From the NCBI GenBank assembly GCA_977006965.1, contig OZ345354.1, positions 2,666,001 to 2,730,000 on the forward strand: 64,000 bases of DNA, given 5' to 3'. The DNA comes from Phymatolithon calcareum (lineage: Eukaryota > Rhodophyta > Florideophyceae > Hapalidiales). Positions 1-10,280 of the stretch are shown here, piece after piece. The notes under the pieces are model-generated. The model worked only from the letters and a program-made list of their open reading frames with translations, was not told the DNA's origin and searched no databases. Made by a program: the position numbers and the translations under genes. The first letter of the stretch is position 1. Every line of letters starts with the position of its first letter.

Positions 1-12
1 AAACTAGAAATC

Positions 13-3006
13 TTAGCCCCTTCTTGGGGGATAGCGATTCTGGCGTGTCAAGGCCAGAAAAGAACCACCACTAAGAGGCTCGTTGTGCTCTCCATGATCT
101 ATCGCTTGTGTGTTGAGGATGGGTAGATATTTAAAGTCAAAGCAGGGATGTAGAGCTCCTGCACGTCGAACAGTGTCGTTCAATTTTGCCAAAGAGATGG
201 GCGCCTGTAAATCAACTTTGTATGCGATGAATCGATCTTGACTTGGGTGCTGTGGGGCGCTGCTCACGGGAAGGCAGGGAAGTACGGCTGCTAGAAGAGA
301 TGTATCTCCAGTAGACCGTTTGAGGACGATAAAGTGTAGCACACACCACAAAGATGCCCCAATTGCTCGTTCCCAACAGGAAATGCGTGGCAGCTCATTA
401 ACTTGGACTAGGAACGGCCGGTGAAACGGTATCACATTGGGATTGTAGCACATGAATTCCAGAATGTCACCGCGTCTGAAACGGGTACCCTCTGCCCCTG
501 ACGAGTATCGAGAAGAGGCTTCGTCCGCTGTAAGAGTAATTTGTTGCGGGATGTCACTATTGTACGCTAGGATTAGCGTGTCCATAAGCTTCTCTGTGAC
601 GGTAGAGTTCGTATCGGCACTCGGATCGAAAGGATGTGTTCGTGAGAGGGCCCAGGTCAATTTGGAGCTTGTTGAATGGGCTCTGGGGGATAAAACGCTC
701 TGACCTTGCGCCAGAAGCTCCCTTGGTATGAGTGCCGGTGGCCCTAAGGTGCGGGTTACAAGATCACAGTTATTTTTGCTGAGCGCTCCTCGAATAGAAG
801 CTATGTACTCTCTGCCACAGAGCAAGCGCACGCATCCTCGCAATGCGGGATGACCAATCTCAGTCGTGGATATGGCCTCTTGAGCGAGCATTGTCAGGCG
901 ACCCTGCCAGTCTCCAATCGCAGCACCCCGCATCGCATGCAGTTGCACTTGCTTATTGTTAGACAGTTTGACTGATCTCTTCAGAATTTGGTGTGTCTTT
1001 TCTAAAACCAGCTCACCAATACGGACTGCTTGTCCCACCATGGGCAAAGTAGTGAACATCAGTTCTCGCAATCTGTGAACGTTAGGTTTGTCAACTGATT
1101 TTATGGCAATCAACGTATCACGGTGCGCTCTCAGCAGTTCAGCCTTCCTTTCACGTGAGCATTCAGGGTCTTGTAGAAGCGACACATCGTCATCACTCAT
1201 TGCACTAACTGATCTCACTTTCTTAAGATGTGCTTCTGTTATTGACTGCAAACGGTGCAAACTTTCCCCATCAGATTCATATTCCATTAATAAATCACAG
1301 CCGATGCTCAAGCGTGGACGCTGGAAAGTCTCAGCTATGAGGCGCGAACAAGACCCCAACAAGTCTATTGCTTCCTCACATTTCAGGGTGATGTATTTGT
1401 TGTTTCCATTACCCTCCTCCTCGCTTCGACAGCTTGCCATAATAGCGTGGTGAGCGATAAGAGAGAGAGCGTACAGCTCAGACATAGACATCGAAGATAA
1501 GGTCTTTTTCTCGTGGTCTATTAGGCGGTTCTGTGTCGGCAAGTTAGCATCATTTAGGAATGCCAAAAGAAACCGTTCACACGTTCTTCGATAGCTTTTT
1601 GAAGGCAAAAGACGCAAGACAAGTGCCACACAGTCACGGAAATGGCCCGTGAGAAGATGGTCTGGGGCTACGAGACATGCACGGTAAGGATCCAGCAAAT
1701 AGGGGACGACTAAATTCCCTTTTGACGTCTGCGGAATACTGGCTCTCGCATCAAACATGGCTTTCCGCAAACGTAGTATTATCGAAGTTGCAGTACCAAC
1801 TGTAGGTTTCAGTCCCAAAAGTCGACAGGTCTCAGGTTTCGCTTCAGAGTAGCGCACCGCGCTATGATGGAAAAAATTGCGCAAGGTAGAAGACAGCATG
1901 CCATGTGCGCCATTTCCAGCGTACCTGCTGCCAACCATAGTGGATGCACGCCGCGAAAAACGGCAAAGGTGGCAACAAGACACCCCGGTATGACCTAGAG
2001 TGTCAAGTATTTGGTTTAAAGCCAGTGTGTCCCCGATGAAACCAACTAGATCCAGGAATATCCGACGCTCTTTGCCTTCCGCGTCATAATCGACGAAGCC
2101 AGTAGTCATGCCTTGTACAATGTCAGAAATTAAGTTCTCAAAGACCACATTCACAGATACGCCGGGAGGGGTTGCACTTATTATTCGAACGGCGCTGGGG
2201 GATGAGCGAGCAGCAACTGGAAGATTTAAGCAAAGAAGGTATACAACCTCACCGGAAGATGATTTTCCCCGTGCTAATTCAAAACCATCCCAGAAGATCA
2301 GGAACCGGTAAATAAAGTAGTGCTCGCCATTTGCAAGAGTTCCGATGCTACTTGTAGGCGTGAATTTTTCCCAGCCACGTCGTCCGGTATGAATTTCCGG
2401 TATTGATAGACTTTGAACATCTCTCAGCTGGAAATCAGAAGATGTGGAATAGAAAGAATTACAATACTTTCGCAGCATGTTCTCGTCACTTATGTCACTT
2501 TCTAGGATTCCATCCATGTCAGTACCGCCGTCTATCCAGAAAGCGTGGGTGCTTCGCTCCTCGTTTTCGATCCAGAATCGAGTGACAATGCATAGCCGTG
2601 AACATCTGTCCACTTCTGTGAGAATTGGGCGACGAGAAGCTGGTTTAGTTTCCCCCGAGTCGTTATCAACACACGGGCGAAGCATTACCACAAAGTCTCC
2701 TGGCTTTAAGATAGGCTTCGACCAATTACGCCACGCGTTATCAATCTGTTTTTTCCGTTTTTTTAGGGCTTCGCGTCTGGCCTTTAAAGCCTCTTGCACT
2801 TCCGGTGATTTTCTTTTGTTTTGCCTGGAAGAGCTTGGAAAGATTTCATCGTCCTGATTCACGCTCGCTGCATCTGATTCATGTGGAATCTCCGGAATCT
2901 GCACATTGACAGCGTCTGATGGCGATTTGTACGAAACGTAGTTAAAAACTCTAACAATGTCCCGATCCAGAGGAGTGAGGTGCGCCGACGTGTTCTCATT
3001 AAACAT
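13..3006 (-). CDS. Tnp2-like (CACTA/Plavaka-type) DNA transposase, 997 aa
   Basis: This long open frame starts with MFNENTSAHL and shows no disruption. A basic segment near residues 65-90 (RQNKRKSPE, then ALKKRKKQ) may be a nuclear signal. Around residues 235-350 the order is a 'FWDGFE' segment, a leucine-rich stretch with NLPVAARSSP, then FIGDTLALNQILDTLGHTG followed by CCHLCRF. That order and the closing Cys pair resemble the Tnp2 transposase domain of CACTA/EnSpm elements and the related fungal Plavaka elements, where it cuts element ends. The family assignment is by remembered pattern only. Terminal inverted repeats could not be located, because the element probably continues past the left edge of the window. 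The frame upstream on the same strand (3241-4074) may be an earlier exon or a second element protein. The intact length suggests a young copy. Confidence 0.55.
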   Translation of the reverse strand: MFNENTSAHLTPLDRDIVRVFNYVSYKSPSDAVNVQIPEIPHESDAASVNQDDEIFPSSSRQNKRKSPEVQEALKARREALKKRKKQIDNAWRNWSKPILKPGDFVVMLRPCVDNDSGETKPASRRPILTEVDRCSRLCIVTRFWIENEERSTHAFWIDGGTDMDGILESDISDENMLRKYCNSFYSTSSDFQLRDVQSLSIPEIHTGRRGWEKFTPTSSIGTLANGEHYFIYRFLIFWDGFELARGKSSSGEVVYLLCLNLPVAARSSPSAVRIISATPPGVSVNVVFENLISDIVQGMTTGFVDYDAEGKERRIFLDLVGFIGDTLALNQILDTLGHTGVSCCHLCRFSRRASTMVGSRYAGNGAHGMLSSTLRNFFHHSAVRYSEAKPETCRLLGLKPTVGTATSIILRLRKAMFDARASIPQTSKGNLVVPYLLDPYRACLVAPDHLLTGHFRDCVALVLRLLPSKSYRRTCERFLLAFLNDANLPTQNRLIDHEKKTLSSMSMSELYALSLIAHHAIMASCRSEEEGNGNNKYITLKCEEAIDLLGSCSRLIAETFQRPRLSIGCDLLMEYESDGESLHRLQSITEAHLKKVRSVSAMSDDDVSLLQDPECSRERKAELLRAHRDTLIAIKSVDKPNVHRLRELMFTTLPMVGQAVRIGELVLEKTHQILKRSVKLSNNKQVQLHAMRGAAIGDWQGRLTMLAQEAISTTEIGHPALRGCVRLLCGREYIASIRGALSKNNCDLVTRTLGPPALIPRELLAQGQSVLSPRAHSTSSKLTWALSRTHPFDPSADTNSTVTEKLMDTLILAYNSDIPQQITLTADEASSRYSSGAEGTRFRRGDILEFMCYNPNVIPFHRPFLVQVNELPRISCWERAIGASLWCVLHFIVLKRSTGDTSLLAAVLPCLPVSSAPQHPSQDRFIAYKVDLQAPISLAKLNDTVRRAGALHPCFDFKYLPILNTQAIDHGEHNEPLSGGSFLALTRQNRYPPRRG

Positions 3007-3240
3007 AGTATCGCTGCGGCGCTTGGCGTGGTGTACATTCCATGTATGTAAAACTACGCCATAGAGGGAAACATCTGTTCGCGATGATTCTGCAGCTTGA
3101 AATCAGCGGGCCAGTCGCTCTGAAAGAGGACCTAGCGAATTCGTGAGAAGTATAGCGTTTAGTACGTCCCCGACCTCAGCAAATGATGTGCGCCCAGCTT
3201 CTGCGCCATCCAAGGGCAACGCGCTTTGTTGACCGTAGAC

Positions 3241-4074
3241 CTATCCCCGTGCCGCCACGAGCGGCCACAAATCAGGACATTCAGAATTTAAAGATACGGA
3301 AGTGCGTCCGGTCGTCGAATATTCGGTTTGCACGGCCATTGAATTGTTAACAATCTGCTGCCATACCGGATATGTGGACATGTCGGCTCTGGCATATTCG
3401 TTAGGTGGTATTATTACAACCTTTTCTCCAGGTACCCTGCGTAAGACCAGATCTTGATGCCGCGCACCAGCTTTTGAAACATCTACATCGGCGTCCACAA
3501 TGAGGCCTCTGGGCGCCAGAGTATTCAATAGGAACGGGCGGTACTTTTTTTGGAGTTTTGTGTAGTACGGTAACGAGCTGATATTGTCCAGCTCGGATGA
3601 AACTCCGCCCCCAAGTATTCCCTTCCTCCAGGAAATCACTCCCTCTTTTGAGAACGCCGCCGCGAGAATACGAGCAGATTGATATTGGTTTCTCGTCAGT
3701 TTTCGGCTGCCGTTAGTAGTGATGAGACCCCAAAGCACCTGCCATGTTGAGATTTGAAACTTGTGACTTTCCAGGTTTTTTGTGTCCTCCGCTTCCCCGT
3801 CGTATATCCCTGAACCAATATCATCACCTCCAGAATCTAATACAGGACTTTCAGGAGGAGAATCATTAAGAACATCCGAGTCTTCGTCGTCAATCCTTTC
3901 ATCCAAACCGTATCGATCACAATGCGTCAAGTTTTGAGGGTGACGCACGGAGCGAAAGCCGACATTAGGATTATCGCAAGCTTCTGGGGTGTTTGCTGTG
4001 CCTATGGACCATCCACTCTTCCATTTTGAGGCATTGTCACTGTCCGGCTCTACCTTTTCATGTTTTATTAACAC
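3241..4074 (-). CDS. Hypothetical protein, possibly the 5' part of the Tnp2-like element's coding region, 277 aa
   Basis: The frame reads from MLIKHEKVEP to a TAG stop. The first 100 residues are acidic and serine-rich (DERIDDEDSDVLNDSPPESP) and look disordered. The middle has a hydrophobic helix-like segment (WQVLWGLITT) followed by LTRNQYQSARILAAAFSKEG. No catalytic motif is recognisable. It lies 235 bp upstream of the Tnp2-like frame on the same strand, so it may be joined to it by splicing or be a separate element-encoded protein. I could not settle a splice pair. No host family is recognised. Confidence 0.35.
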   Translation of the reverse strand: MLIKHEKVEPDSDNASKWKSGWSIGTANTPEACDNPNVGFRSVRHPQNLTHCDRYGLDERIDDEDSDVLNDSPPESPVLDSGGDDIGSGIYDGEAEDTKNLESHKFQISTWQVLWGLITTNGSRKLTRNQYQSARILAAAFSKEGVISWRKGILGGGVSSELDNISSLPYYTKLQKKYRPFLLNTLAPRGLIVDADVDVSKAGARHQDLVLRRVPGEKVVIIPPNEYARADMSTYPVWQQIVNNSMAVQTEYSTTGRTSVSLNSECPDLWPLVAARG

Positions 4075-4442
4075 ACAATGTTTCTTTTCTATACCAGCGA
4101 ATCATCTCATGCGCAATTGCAGTACTGTCGAAATGGGTATTGATATCAGCCGCTCAGCGTCCAGAAGTACTACAATGAAAATTAAAAATTTTAATACCTG
4201 CGGTTTTCCTATGGATCGAATACTCATGCACGCGTCGAGCACAAGCCCCGGCGCCAAAACCTCAGCATCAAAGCGTTTCCTGAGATCTCACTCCCTCCAT
4301 TTCATGACTCTCCATTTGAGTCACTTGAGTTATAAAAGATACTGAGCGAATTTTCAGATCTGACGCCACTACCAGTAGGTTTAGAAATCCGACCGCTGCA
4401 GCCATCCTACATCGGCGACCATCCCAATCGTCCGCCATGCAA
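4075..4442. other. Intergenic stretch, no gene recognised
   Basis: It separates the Tnp2-like region from the hAT element. A short TATAAAA-like motif occurs near 4330, but nothing ties it to a transcript. The last 8 bases before the hAT element (4443-4450, GTGGCAGA) are its left target duplication. Confidence 0.4.
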
Positions 4443-4584
4443 GTGGCAGACAGGGGTAATGCCAATTCCATTGCTAGACATTGCTGTTTGTCGCGCAATT
4501 AAAAATTCAATTGCTCACTACGGTTAGTCAGCAATTAGGATTGCAATTTGAATACTTCCCGCAGTAGTCAAGTTAATTGTTTAT

Positions 4585-6453
4585 TCATGCCTCTTCTCCT
4601 AGGTGTACGAAACTTTCGTCTTCTGCGATAGCCTGTTCAACACGCTGGTTGAAAACGCTTGACATAGCTTCCTTTACAGTTTGATCATCCCAGTAAGAGC
4701 GGTTGACTCTGAGGAAAAGCATCGCCTCGAACACAATAGGAGACGTACGTTTCCTGTGATCAAGCAAAATATACTTAGCCATGGAGCAAAGACGCTCCAC
4801 CTCGGCAACCGACCCTAATATGAGATCGGTGTTCATGTAACTCCGTGCACCGGGTAATCTGACATTCTTCTTCCTTTTCTTGAGGCGTTGAGCCATATTT
4901 ATCGGTTCCTCCGGTTCAAGCATATCATTTTCAGGCTCGTTTTCTGTCTGTCGCAGTAGCAGCCCTTTGCATGATTGTTTTTCGTCGTCAGACATGGTGT
5001 TGGCCTCCCCACGTTGAATTTTCACCACACCTGATTCAAATGTCGAATCTTGAGTAATTCGAGAATCAGGGGCAATGTAGTAGCTATCCAGCTGGCACTG
5101 GTAAAGTGGAGATTCTGGATTAGATTTGAGCATTCGTACGCCGTCGAGTAACTCATCGAGAGCAAGCCGAGCATCTGATAAAGTAATTCCTTTTCTCTGC
5201 AGCTCCAAACTGACAACGTTGATTTCACCAAGCTGTTTGGCAAACTTGGTAACCTGATTCTTGAAAGCAAATCGACGGTCGATTACGAGTTCGGCATCTT
5301 CTGAATCAGCTGTTGCGATCAAAGAGCTTCGGATTTTGGTGAACCTTTCGAGCATATGAAATGTAGTCGACCATCTCGTTCAGTTGTTCATCACGGGACT
5401 GAGATCGCACAAATTACGGAGTACGGCTCGGTTCTTGAGCTTCATACGGCAGGATTTCATCACTTTATGCACCGAGTCGATGGTGGACGATAGCTCCTCG
5501 TTTTTGTCAATCATACGACGTACCTCTAGGTGCATCTTGTGACTCGCACAACCAACATTAGGAATCTCCATCAGTCGTGCGATCAGCTTGTTGACACTGC
5601 AGTTGTCTGCAATCTGACAGACCGTCCATTCATGAACATCAATCTTGTACACATCGTGCATGATGTCTTCGAAGAAACGAACATATGCTTCAGCTGAAAA
5701 CGAAGTAACTTCAGGTGAAGCACGGGAGATGAGTTCATCGTCTTCATCACGTACTTGGCCCATAGGGCTTACAGCGATCAAAGGGGCGACTGGTTCTTCT
5801 TCTTCGACAACTGCTCCATTGACAAGCAGTTTCACTTTTCGGCAGTAGGAAGCAAACAGCCCCACATAATGAATCCCATTATGAGTCCATGCATCATTCA
5901 TAAGCGCACTCCTAGTTTCTTTCAGTTCTCCAGAGATACGCCGTTCAACGAGTTCCACTAGCGCAAACAGTACCTTCTTAAACGTATTCGTGCAAAAGAC
6001 TTGGTCGTGCTTCGAGAATGCACGAACTTCTCCGTCGGTGACGAAACTGATCGGCAATGACTTGAATATGATGAATCGCAGATAGCTATCCATCACCTTC
6101 TCACGTTCGGTGAGCTTCATGACAATAGGTGTCTTGAAACTGAATGAAGTTCCGGAGCGCAGATTACGATCTCTCGTAGCATGGTACACTTCCAGAAGAT
6201 GATCGTCACGGCCACCACCGATGCAACGCTTCAGGTGATTGTACGGATTCGAAAACCCAGTACCCTTCTCGAAACAAAATTCGCTTCCTTCAGTGCATTG
6301 ATCGCCCTTGGGACAGAGGTAGACGCAAAACACCACATTTCGTCTCGTTCGGCCTGATTGACGTGAATGGATATCTCGAGGCTGTTCGCGAGGGAGTTGC
6401 ATTAGCTGCTGTACAACTTGTTTCGGCTTCGGTTTCGGAATAGGTAGTACCAT
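4585..6453 (-). pseudogene. hAT transposase broken by one in-frame stop
   Basis: The frame begins MVLPIPKPKPKQ. It has a BED-like zinc finger near residues 45-75 (spaced Cys, Cys, then HLKRC), a central DDE-type region (MNDAWTH, then a VCQIADNCSVNKL segment), and a C-terminal dimerisation domain near the end (SVAEVERLCSMAKYILLDHR, LFLRVNRSYWDDQ). A TGA at 5380-5382 interrupts the conserved RW-containing motif that precedes the C-terminal half. The frame continues unshifted on both sides, so a single substitution separates it from an open frame. Otherwise it is intact, which suggests recent inactivation. The protein would bind the element ends and excise and reinsert it. Rare in-vivo readthrough of the TGA cannot be excluded from sequence. 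Confidence 0.85.
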
Positions 6454-6607
6454 GATTGGAAGAGCGAAATTTGTTTAGGTGTTGTCGACTGGGTCTGGTA
6501 GTGTGCTTTGGATAAATGTACGACTTCACTTTTTATATTGACTCTTCTATCTGTCTTTTCAGAAACGGCACTCTAGACACCCATACCGTTATACTTGAAC
6601 GGATGAA

Positions 6608-6693
6608 TGAATTCAACCATCCATGTGATCGTTCTGTTGTAGTGGTCTACGCAGACCACTACAACAGAACGATCACATGGATGGTTGAATTCA
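6608..6693. repeat. Perfect 41-bp palindrome with 4-bp loop in the hAT leader
   Basis: The left arm is 6608-6648, the loop 6649-6652 and the right arm 6653-6693, with no mismatch in the arms. It lies between the right terminus and the transposase start codon. In the sister copy (about 37023-37108) the same palindrome has several mismatches, so the perfect state here implies either recent gene conversion between the arms or selection. RNA from this leader would fold into a long hairpin. Confidence 0.9.
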
Positions 6694-6740
6694 GGAACGT
6701 TGTAACTGTATACAGTACGTAGAATTTTAAGTACCTAATA

Positions 6741-6810
6741 GGGGAGCAGGGCAACATTTTGGCCCGATAGTTATTTAGTTGATTTGGGCCAAAATGGTGC
6801 AGTGCTCCCC
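6741..6810. repeat. Second inverted repeat in the hAT leader
   Basis: Arms beginning GGGGAGCAGGGC and ending TGCTCCCC pair through a shared GGCCCAAAT-type core around an AT-rich loop of about 20 bases. The same structure is kept in the sister copy near 36900-36975, where it is also imperfect. Confidence 0.75.
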
Positions 6811-7069
6811 CGGTGAACGCTTATACTGGCCCGAGTTATATAATAAAATTAGATGCTACCGACAACCAATTACCACGTACTACGCATGATACATTTGAAG
6901 TGATCGTTATTTCGGACAACTCTGCTCTTGCTGAACTATACCCTTTCGTACAACCTACCTACCAGCAATTCGAATTGCAATTCTTCATCAGAACCCAATT
7001 TGGGTCGAATTGCTACGAATTGCAATTAATTGCAATAGCAATGGATTGCGCACGACCCCTGGTGGCAGA

Positions 7070-7603
7070 GCTTGGAAACACGTGTCCATAGTCCGCTTGA
7101 CGCGGCTATTGAAGTTTCGAACCGACTTTAAATCAGATTAACTTCGACCTCGGCAAACGTTCGCCGTTGACGCCAAGTACTGCACTCAGTCCACTAAAAT
7201 TATGGTCGCTGTGCGATTTTGGTTTACACACCGGAAAATGGTACTCGCTAACTGTAATAAAAGAGCTCATTATTATGATCACGAGAAAAAATTTATCATG
7301 CTCACACGACGACAAATATCATGGTATCCGGCACCGGTTGCTCCTCCAGTGTGGATTATTTTATATTTCAGGGCTTCATGTATGACTGACAAGTCCAATC
7401 ATAATCTAGAGGGGTCGAAATCGCAAGTAATCCAACAGTATAGCTATAGATTCTGAAAGCCTTGTGCACAACACCTGGAGCTTGCGAAACGTGAACTCGG
7501 CAAGGAGTATTACTCCTTGCCAAATTTTTACCAGATGAATAGACTTTGCAATACCTATTTCCCGAAAATTGTACATTTCTAGCTTCTTCTGTAATTTTTA
7601 GTG
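7070..7603. other. Intergenic stretch without a recognisable gene
   Basis: Only short overlapping frames on both strands are present, none with a family signature. The sequence is AT-rich, with no tandem repeats of note. Confidence 0.4.
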
Positions 7604-7790
7604 ACATGGTCGATCCGTTTGGAAGATTAGTGACGCTGAGATGCCATTTTTGGACAATAGTGACACCAAGGCACTGTTTTTCAGATTAGTGACACTGACG
7701 TGTCATTTTTCAAAATAGTGACACTGAAATGTCTTTTTTGCGATTAGTGACACTGACGCGAAAATTAGTGACACTGGAATTATACGTCCC
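7604..7790 (+). repeat. Degenerate tandem cluster of TTAGTGACA(C) units
   Basis: About seven iterations of an (A)TTAGTGACAC core occur at irregular spacing of 22-36 bp. Several are followed by a short dyad such as GACACTGACGTGTC and a T-run. Irregular spacing and dyads are more like a multi-site protein-binding region or transposon end than a simple satellite. It lies just outside the decayed piggyBac-like gene. Confidence 0.6.
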
Positions 7791-7976
7791 ATTATTGCTA
7801 TCTAGGGGCGTTGTATTTACAGTCAGAAAGCGTTGTTGCTCACTATTGGGCAGTATGCACAACAGGTGGTGTGAAGCAAGTGTGAAACAGTGGACTCCCT
7901 TGAGTCATTTATTGCAGGGTGCAGAAATGTGGCTCCTTATAGAGGAGACTAGTGTCTATGTGCCGGGATTTTTTCC

Positions 7977-9157
7977 TCAATTGAGGACTGAAAATGATTT
8001 TAAGTTTTGGAAACGAAAGCTAGGCACTATCAAGCTCGTTAAAAGCGTGAAGCTCAAGGAAGTCTTCAACGTGCTTAGCGAAACAGTTCTTGCCAGTAGA
8101 AGCGCCACAAATATATAGTGTGGCATTTTCACGCCTATTAGAATATGAGCACAAGAGGGTCTTCGTCTTGAATTTCCCAACTAGTAGTTGTTTTGAACAG
8201 CACAAGTAGTCACTATGATATCCTGAGTCCTCCTTTTCTTTTTCTCGGGAGTTAAGAGGGTTCTAACACCGCTCGCGAATGCAAATATACGTTCTTTAGC
8301 GACGAAACGTCGACGAGTAATGCGAGTGGCAAATGTGTTACCGATGAGTTGCTCGAACATCACTTGACAATACCTTCGCTGCTTCATGTGCTGCTGACCC
8401 TCTGCACGGGCACCTGAGAATAAAAGTCATCTAAGAATCACGCAAATTGCCAGAAGAGTTGATGACTCCTATGAACTATAGTCGCACTTGTTGAAGATGA
8501 AGGATTATCGCACTTCTTCCACTCGCCGAGTGCTGTATCTCTCAACCGTTCTCCGGTAAGTGACCTCCGTTCCCATACCAACGGGATATGGACTCACGGA
8601 AGCATCTCAGGTCCGACGGATGCACAGTGCGCTTTCTGGGGTCAGATATGGCATCGACAGAATCTTGACCGAGCGACCAGCGGTGCTGCGCAGACTACAT
8701 GTTCCACTTGGTTGAGCAGTGAATGATATTCACTGGAAGTGTTCGGCGAGCGGCATACCAGTCTTTGAAGAAGAAGGAGAGTTGAGATACTTACTTAGCC
8801 TTGTTGCCCTCCAAAAATTTCTCTCGGCGCTGAGCTCAACTCTTGTCATGAGGATAATTATTCCGAAAAACTCAATCATCTCTGTCAATGTAGTCTCTTG
8901 TTGTCCAATTGTTCTCAGCTTAGCGAACGCCAGAGCAGAAAAATTTCCCATGTGAACTTGGGGAAAAATCTTCATGACGCAATCTTACTCTGTATGAATA
9001 CCAATACCATCATTTTCTGATAAGATGTCTCTGGTAAGAGCGCAAAGTCTTCAGAACTGAGAGGAAACTTAGACCCGATTCGGTCCTGAAGCTTGGCGCT
9101 CGTACCATGGTTCCCCAAAAGCGACAGTATTCGGCTCGCGGTCAGGCACGACGACAT
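7977..9157 (-). pseudogene. Decayed piggyBac-like transposase remnant
   Basis: Successive minus-strand frames contain pieces that follow the order of a DDE_Tnp_1_7 (piggyBac) transposase. Near 8975-8730 the pattern is TLTEMIEFFGIIILMTRVEL followed by a FWRATRLSKYL segment, which matches the start of that domain (a FiGi-type helix, then a Trp-containing motif). Further along, frames at 8387-8181 and 8205-8020 carry basic segments (ITRRRFVAKERIF). Several stops and shifts separate them. The catalytic aspartates were not located. The assignment is tentative. Confidence 0.4.
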
Positions 9158-10280
9158 CAGGTTCGTTTTGTGATGTTTGGTCCCAAGAGCCCTTCAAGAC
9201 GTAGGAGAGAGAGCCCGGAAAAGGGCGTTTAGAGATGGTAAAGGTTTTATGGATGCTTTTTTGTCTATTTGATGAGCTTCTGATTGTGACTGTGGATGAT
9301 AAACTGGCGCTTCGCGATGAAGATGGGCGAGGATGAGTACTGTAAGCAGTCCTGGGTGGTACTGCGCTTTGCCGGTGTTGGCTCGGTTCAAGGCTGGTGA
9401 GCTTCTGCAATGCCATCTTCAGTGTCCCCTATCTTGACGTTGAACAGGTTGACTGTCTTAAAATTAGTCTTCTTCCGCGAACGCCAAACTATGACACATT
9501 TTACGCAAAGTGATATGCTCGCGCGACCATTCAGTTTTCCTCCAGTACCTCCTGAACGATACCACACACCCTTTTTTACTTGGAAAAGGCTCCATATTGT
9601 CTGGAGCATTCTACGAGACCTGTCACCGATGCTTCCTTTGTGTGTATGGATGTACCGACCACGAGGGGCGGGACTTTTTCTCGTGGCATGGCAGGTCTGG
9701 TACTTCTGGGTGACCACTATATTTTCGTTGCTAGCGCCGAACGAAGAGATTTTAAGGTAGTAGTTGCGGTACTCCTCGCCCACTACACAAGTTCGGCTTT
9801 TCAGTAATGGCGCAGATGATCCGTTCTGCTTTCGATTTACTAACTTTTCCGAGCTTTTGAATCCGTCCTCATTTGAGGACTGGGTCCTCAATTGAGGACG
9901 TTCGGCACATAGACACTAGAAAGAAAGATACTATGGAATGTGCAAGAATAACTAGCAGGTAACATGAGTCTCTGGGTGCCAAGTGGAATGTTACCCGGAA
10001 TGGGTTCATGAGCTGGCGTAATGCCAAGAGGAATGGTACCCAGGATACGGAATTGAGTCTCTGCATCCACATTACTGTAACAGCTCTGAATAGCAGCTGA
10101 ATTGTGAAGTAGGTGATTCCGTAGCAAGAAAAAGAATGTCAGCACAAGAAGAACGGATAGAAAGAAACAATAGATGCAATGGGAAGATTGGATATAGCTG
10201 AGAGCATGATCTTGAATGGCCACGTGCAATAGCACTCACAAGAGGAAGGTACATCGTTGCCAACCCTTGCCCGGGCGCTC
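9158..10280. other. Unassigned region with one minus-strand open frame (9388-9891)
   Basis: A 167-codon frame on the minus strand (MRTQSSNEDG start) contains Cys and basic residues but no motif that I can assign with confidence. The plus strand here is also open for about 116 codons, so the frame may be chance. Two copies of a GTCCTCAWTTGAGGAC dyad lie at 9865-9899, reported separately. Nothing else is recognised. Confidence 0.3.
9865..9899. repeat. Pair of 16-bp dyads GTCCTCAWTTGAGGAC
   Basis: One near-perfect (9865-9880) and one perfect (9884-9899) palindrome are separated by 3 bp. A third copy, TCCTCAATTGAGGAC, sits at 7974-7988 at the other side of the decayed piggyBac-like gene. The arrangement suggests element-end binding sites. 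Confidence 0.55.

Larger units (their letters stand above)
4451..7061 (-). mobile_element. hAT-superfamily transposon, full length (2611 bp), non-functional transposase
   Basis: The termini are CAGGGGTAATGCC (left) and, on the other strand, CAGGGGTCGTGCGC (right). They sit exactly between two copies of the 8-bp target duplication GTGGCAGA (4443-4450 and 7062-7069). An 8-bp duplication and CAGGGG termini are hAT hallmarks. Both subterminal regions are packed with AATTGC/GCAATT motifs, plausible transposase-binding sites. The element reads on the minus strand: a 5' leader with two large hairpins, then the transposase gene. A 964-bp deleted sister copy lies at 36653-37616 and confirms the boundaries independently. 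Confidence 0.93.

Noticed and set aside
6516-7091. Small plus-strand frames inside the hAT leader, repeated near 36.6-37.2 kb
   Set aside because: They follow the element's palindromes and are present only because the element is repeated; no independent coding evidence.
9388-9891. 167-codon minus-strand frame near a Cys-containing segment, considered as a piggyBac Cys-rich C-terminus
   Set aside because: Cys spacing does not fit, and the plus strand is equally open; kept only as part of an unassigned region.
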